NCBI RefSeq assembly: GCF_001904745.1
Contig: NZ_MRCD01000040.1
Span: forward strand, 1 to 64,000
DNA length: 64,000 nt
Reading direction: 5' to 3'
From: Calothrix sp. HK-06
GTDB lineage: Bacteria; Cyanobacteriota; Cyanobacteriia; Cyanobacteriales; Nostocaceae
Shown here: positions 63,093 to 64,000 of the stretch, one piece after another
Position numbering within the stretch: the stretch's first letter is position 1
How the letters are laid out: each line of letters starts with the position of its first letter
Notes under the pieces: model-generated
What the model saw: only the letters and a program-made list of their open reading frames with translations
Databases searched by the model: none
What the model was told of the DNA's origin: nothing
Position numbers and translations under genes: made by a program

Positions 63093-64000
63093 ATGACACA
63101 AACCATTAGTAGTCGCGAATTGAGTTATCAGAGAGATGAACCTCCTGATGGAGTCTCAATTAAGGTGCAAAGCGATGAATTTTATCAAACCATACAAAAA
63201 GAGGCACAAGCAGTGCAGCAAGGTGTGGCAGGGTTGCAAGTGGTTCATGTAACAGCAGAACGAATTAGAATTCGTGCAACTGAGAGTAGTACAGAGTTGT
63301 TACATACTATTGTAGAAAAATTGCGAAAGCTAAAAGAAATAAAGCAAGTCACCTGGAACGAGGAAACGCAAAATTTAGTCATTGCGTTTGACAAAGAGGT
63401 ACTAGCACAGTCGCAGCTATTAGAAATTTTAGAAAAATATGGTGTCCGCCGTTTGAGCGAGCCAGATAATAAGAGTAAAGTAGACCCTTTCGCAGCGTGG
63501 AAGTCTCTTGAATTTTGGAAAGAGCAAGGAATAGATTTAATTCCTTTACTTACAGGTTTAGCCATCACATCCAGACTTGGAGTCACTGGTTTAGCATCGA
63601 TTCCAATTTGTATGTTGACATCTGATGTAACGAGGCGTACAATAAGTAGTCTCCGAGAAGCTCTAAAAGCTGATACAGAAAATAAAAACGAAGGTAAACC
63701 AACCAATCGTACATCTCAACCTTTGGTGTCAAAAGTGGACAAAACATCTACTATTGAACGGAGTCCAAGCGATGTTGTACCCAAGGCAGATGAATTAAAT
63801 ATTCAACCTGCTAATGTAGATTACAGCATTGTACATTCGATTCCGGGAAGAATTCGATTCAACGTACCTCGAATAGGCAAAGACAAAGCTTATGCACGGC
63901 GCCTAGAGAAGATGTTGAATAATGAATCTTACGCAACCAATGTGCGACTAAAGACTGACGCAGCGTCAATTGCAATTTCATATCAACCAGCATCATTAGA
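63093..64000 (+). CDS. HMA2-domain protein, metal-related (partial, 3' end outside window)
   Basis: An uninterrupted frame from the ATG at 63093 to the window edge (302 codons). Residues 45-115 form one heavy-metal-associated-like (ferredoxin) domain (GVAGLQVVHVTAERIRIRAT then IKQVTWNEETQNLVIAFD). A linker and short helix pair follow (LIPLLTGLAITSRLGVTGLA). A second HMA2-like domain starts near residue 247 (YSIVHSIPGRIRFNVPRIGK ... TNVRLKTDAASIAISYQPAS). The Cys pair of classical HMA domains is absent. Such proteins precede or form the N-terminus of cyanobacterial P-type ATPases. Its end cannot be seen. Confidence 0.75.
   Translation, partial: MTQTISSRELSYQRDEPPDGVSIKVQSDEFYQTIQKEAQAVQQGVAGLQVVHVTAERIRIRATESSTELLHTIVEKLRKLKEIKQVTWNEETQNLVIAFDKEVLAQSQLLEILEKYGVRRLSEPDNKSKVDPFAAWKSLEFWKEQGIDLIPLLTGLAITSRLGVTGLASIPICMLTSDVTRRTISSLREALKADTENKNEGKPTNRTSQPLVSKVDKTSTIERSPSDVVPKADELNIQPANVDYSIVHSIPGRIRFNVPRIGKDKAYARRLEKMLNNESYATNVRLKTDAASIAISYQPASL

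Noticed and set aside
63245-63706. 153-residue minus-strand frame
   Set aside because: It lies entirely within the plus-strand HMA2-domain gene, which runs to the window edge and has clear family sequence. The opposite frame is low-complexity and Ser-rich, typical of an antisense shadow.

Overview
The window comes from a filamentous, probably heterocyst-forming-type cyanobacterium of moderate to low GC. The evidence is a psbA (photosystem II D1) 3' end, a CcaA-type carboxysomal beta-carbonic anhydrase, the rplI and dnaB neighbourhood, an XisH/XisI pair, a bilin-type GAF histidine kinase, many cyanobacteria-only hypothetical families and abundant short palindromic repeats. The hexamer GGCGCC occurs about 100 times by eye, roughly 30 times the base-composition expectation. 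The usual cyanobacterial HIP1 octamer GCGATCGC was not seen.

Layout. 1-5.2 kb: psbA end with its terminator, a small membrane protein, two decayed genes and a multi-PAS histidine kinase. 5.2-12.7 kb: two TetR regulators, each divergent from a target gene with twin operators between them, plus a GT39-type glycosyltransferase, an ATP-dependent ligase, a GNAT acetyltransferase and an F420-reductase-like protein. 12.7-24.5 kb: an HTH-ClpN-Uma2 fusion, a Rieske oxygenase broken by a nonsense codon, RecD2, xisH-xisI, a methyltransferase/VOC/AraC group, an ABC exporter and several gene remnants. 24.5-34 kb: a 1530-residue double-phosphoesterase/beta-propeller protein, L-lactate/glycolate-type oxidase, ccaA, cysC and a CheR-type methyltransferase. 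33.8-41 kb: argJ, gatB and a DNA ligase-DHH phosphoesterase fusion. Between gatB and argJ lies a five-copy array in which every copy has its own promoter and terminator. 41-53 kb: an alpha/beta hydrolase, rplI, an intein-containing dnaB, FKBP, type-4 uracil-DNA glycosylase, TPR and NADAR proteins. 53-64 kb: a Get3/ArsA ATPase, a phytochrome-like kinase, dnaN, dnaA, an HtrA protease, peptide deformylase and the start of an HMA2-domain protein.

The most interesting object is the array at 35218-36064. It holds five approximately 95-bp units on the minus strand. Each has a -35/-10 pair at exactly 16 bp spacing, a conserved 15-nt single-stranded core and a rho-independent terminator whose stem keeps pairing although its sequence changes. 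It reads as a family of about 50-nt small RNAs. Other points of note are three unusual fusion proteins, a dnaB intein at the P-loop with a degenerate endonuclease, hairpin repeats with compensatory changes between copies, and several genes whose last codons lie inside interspersed repeats.
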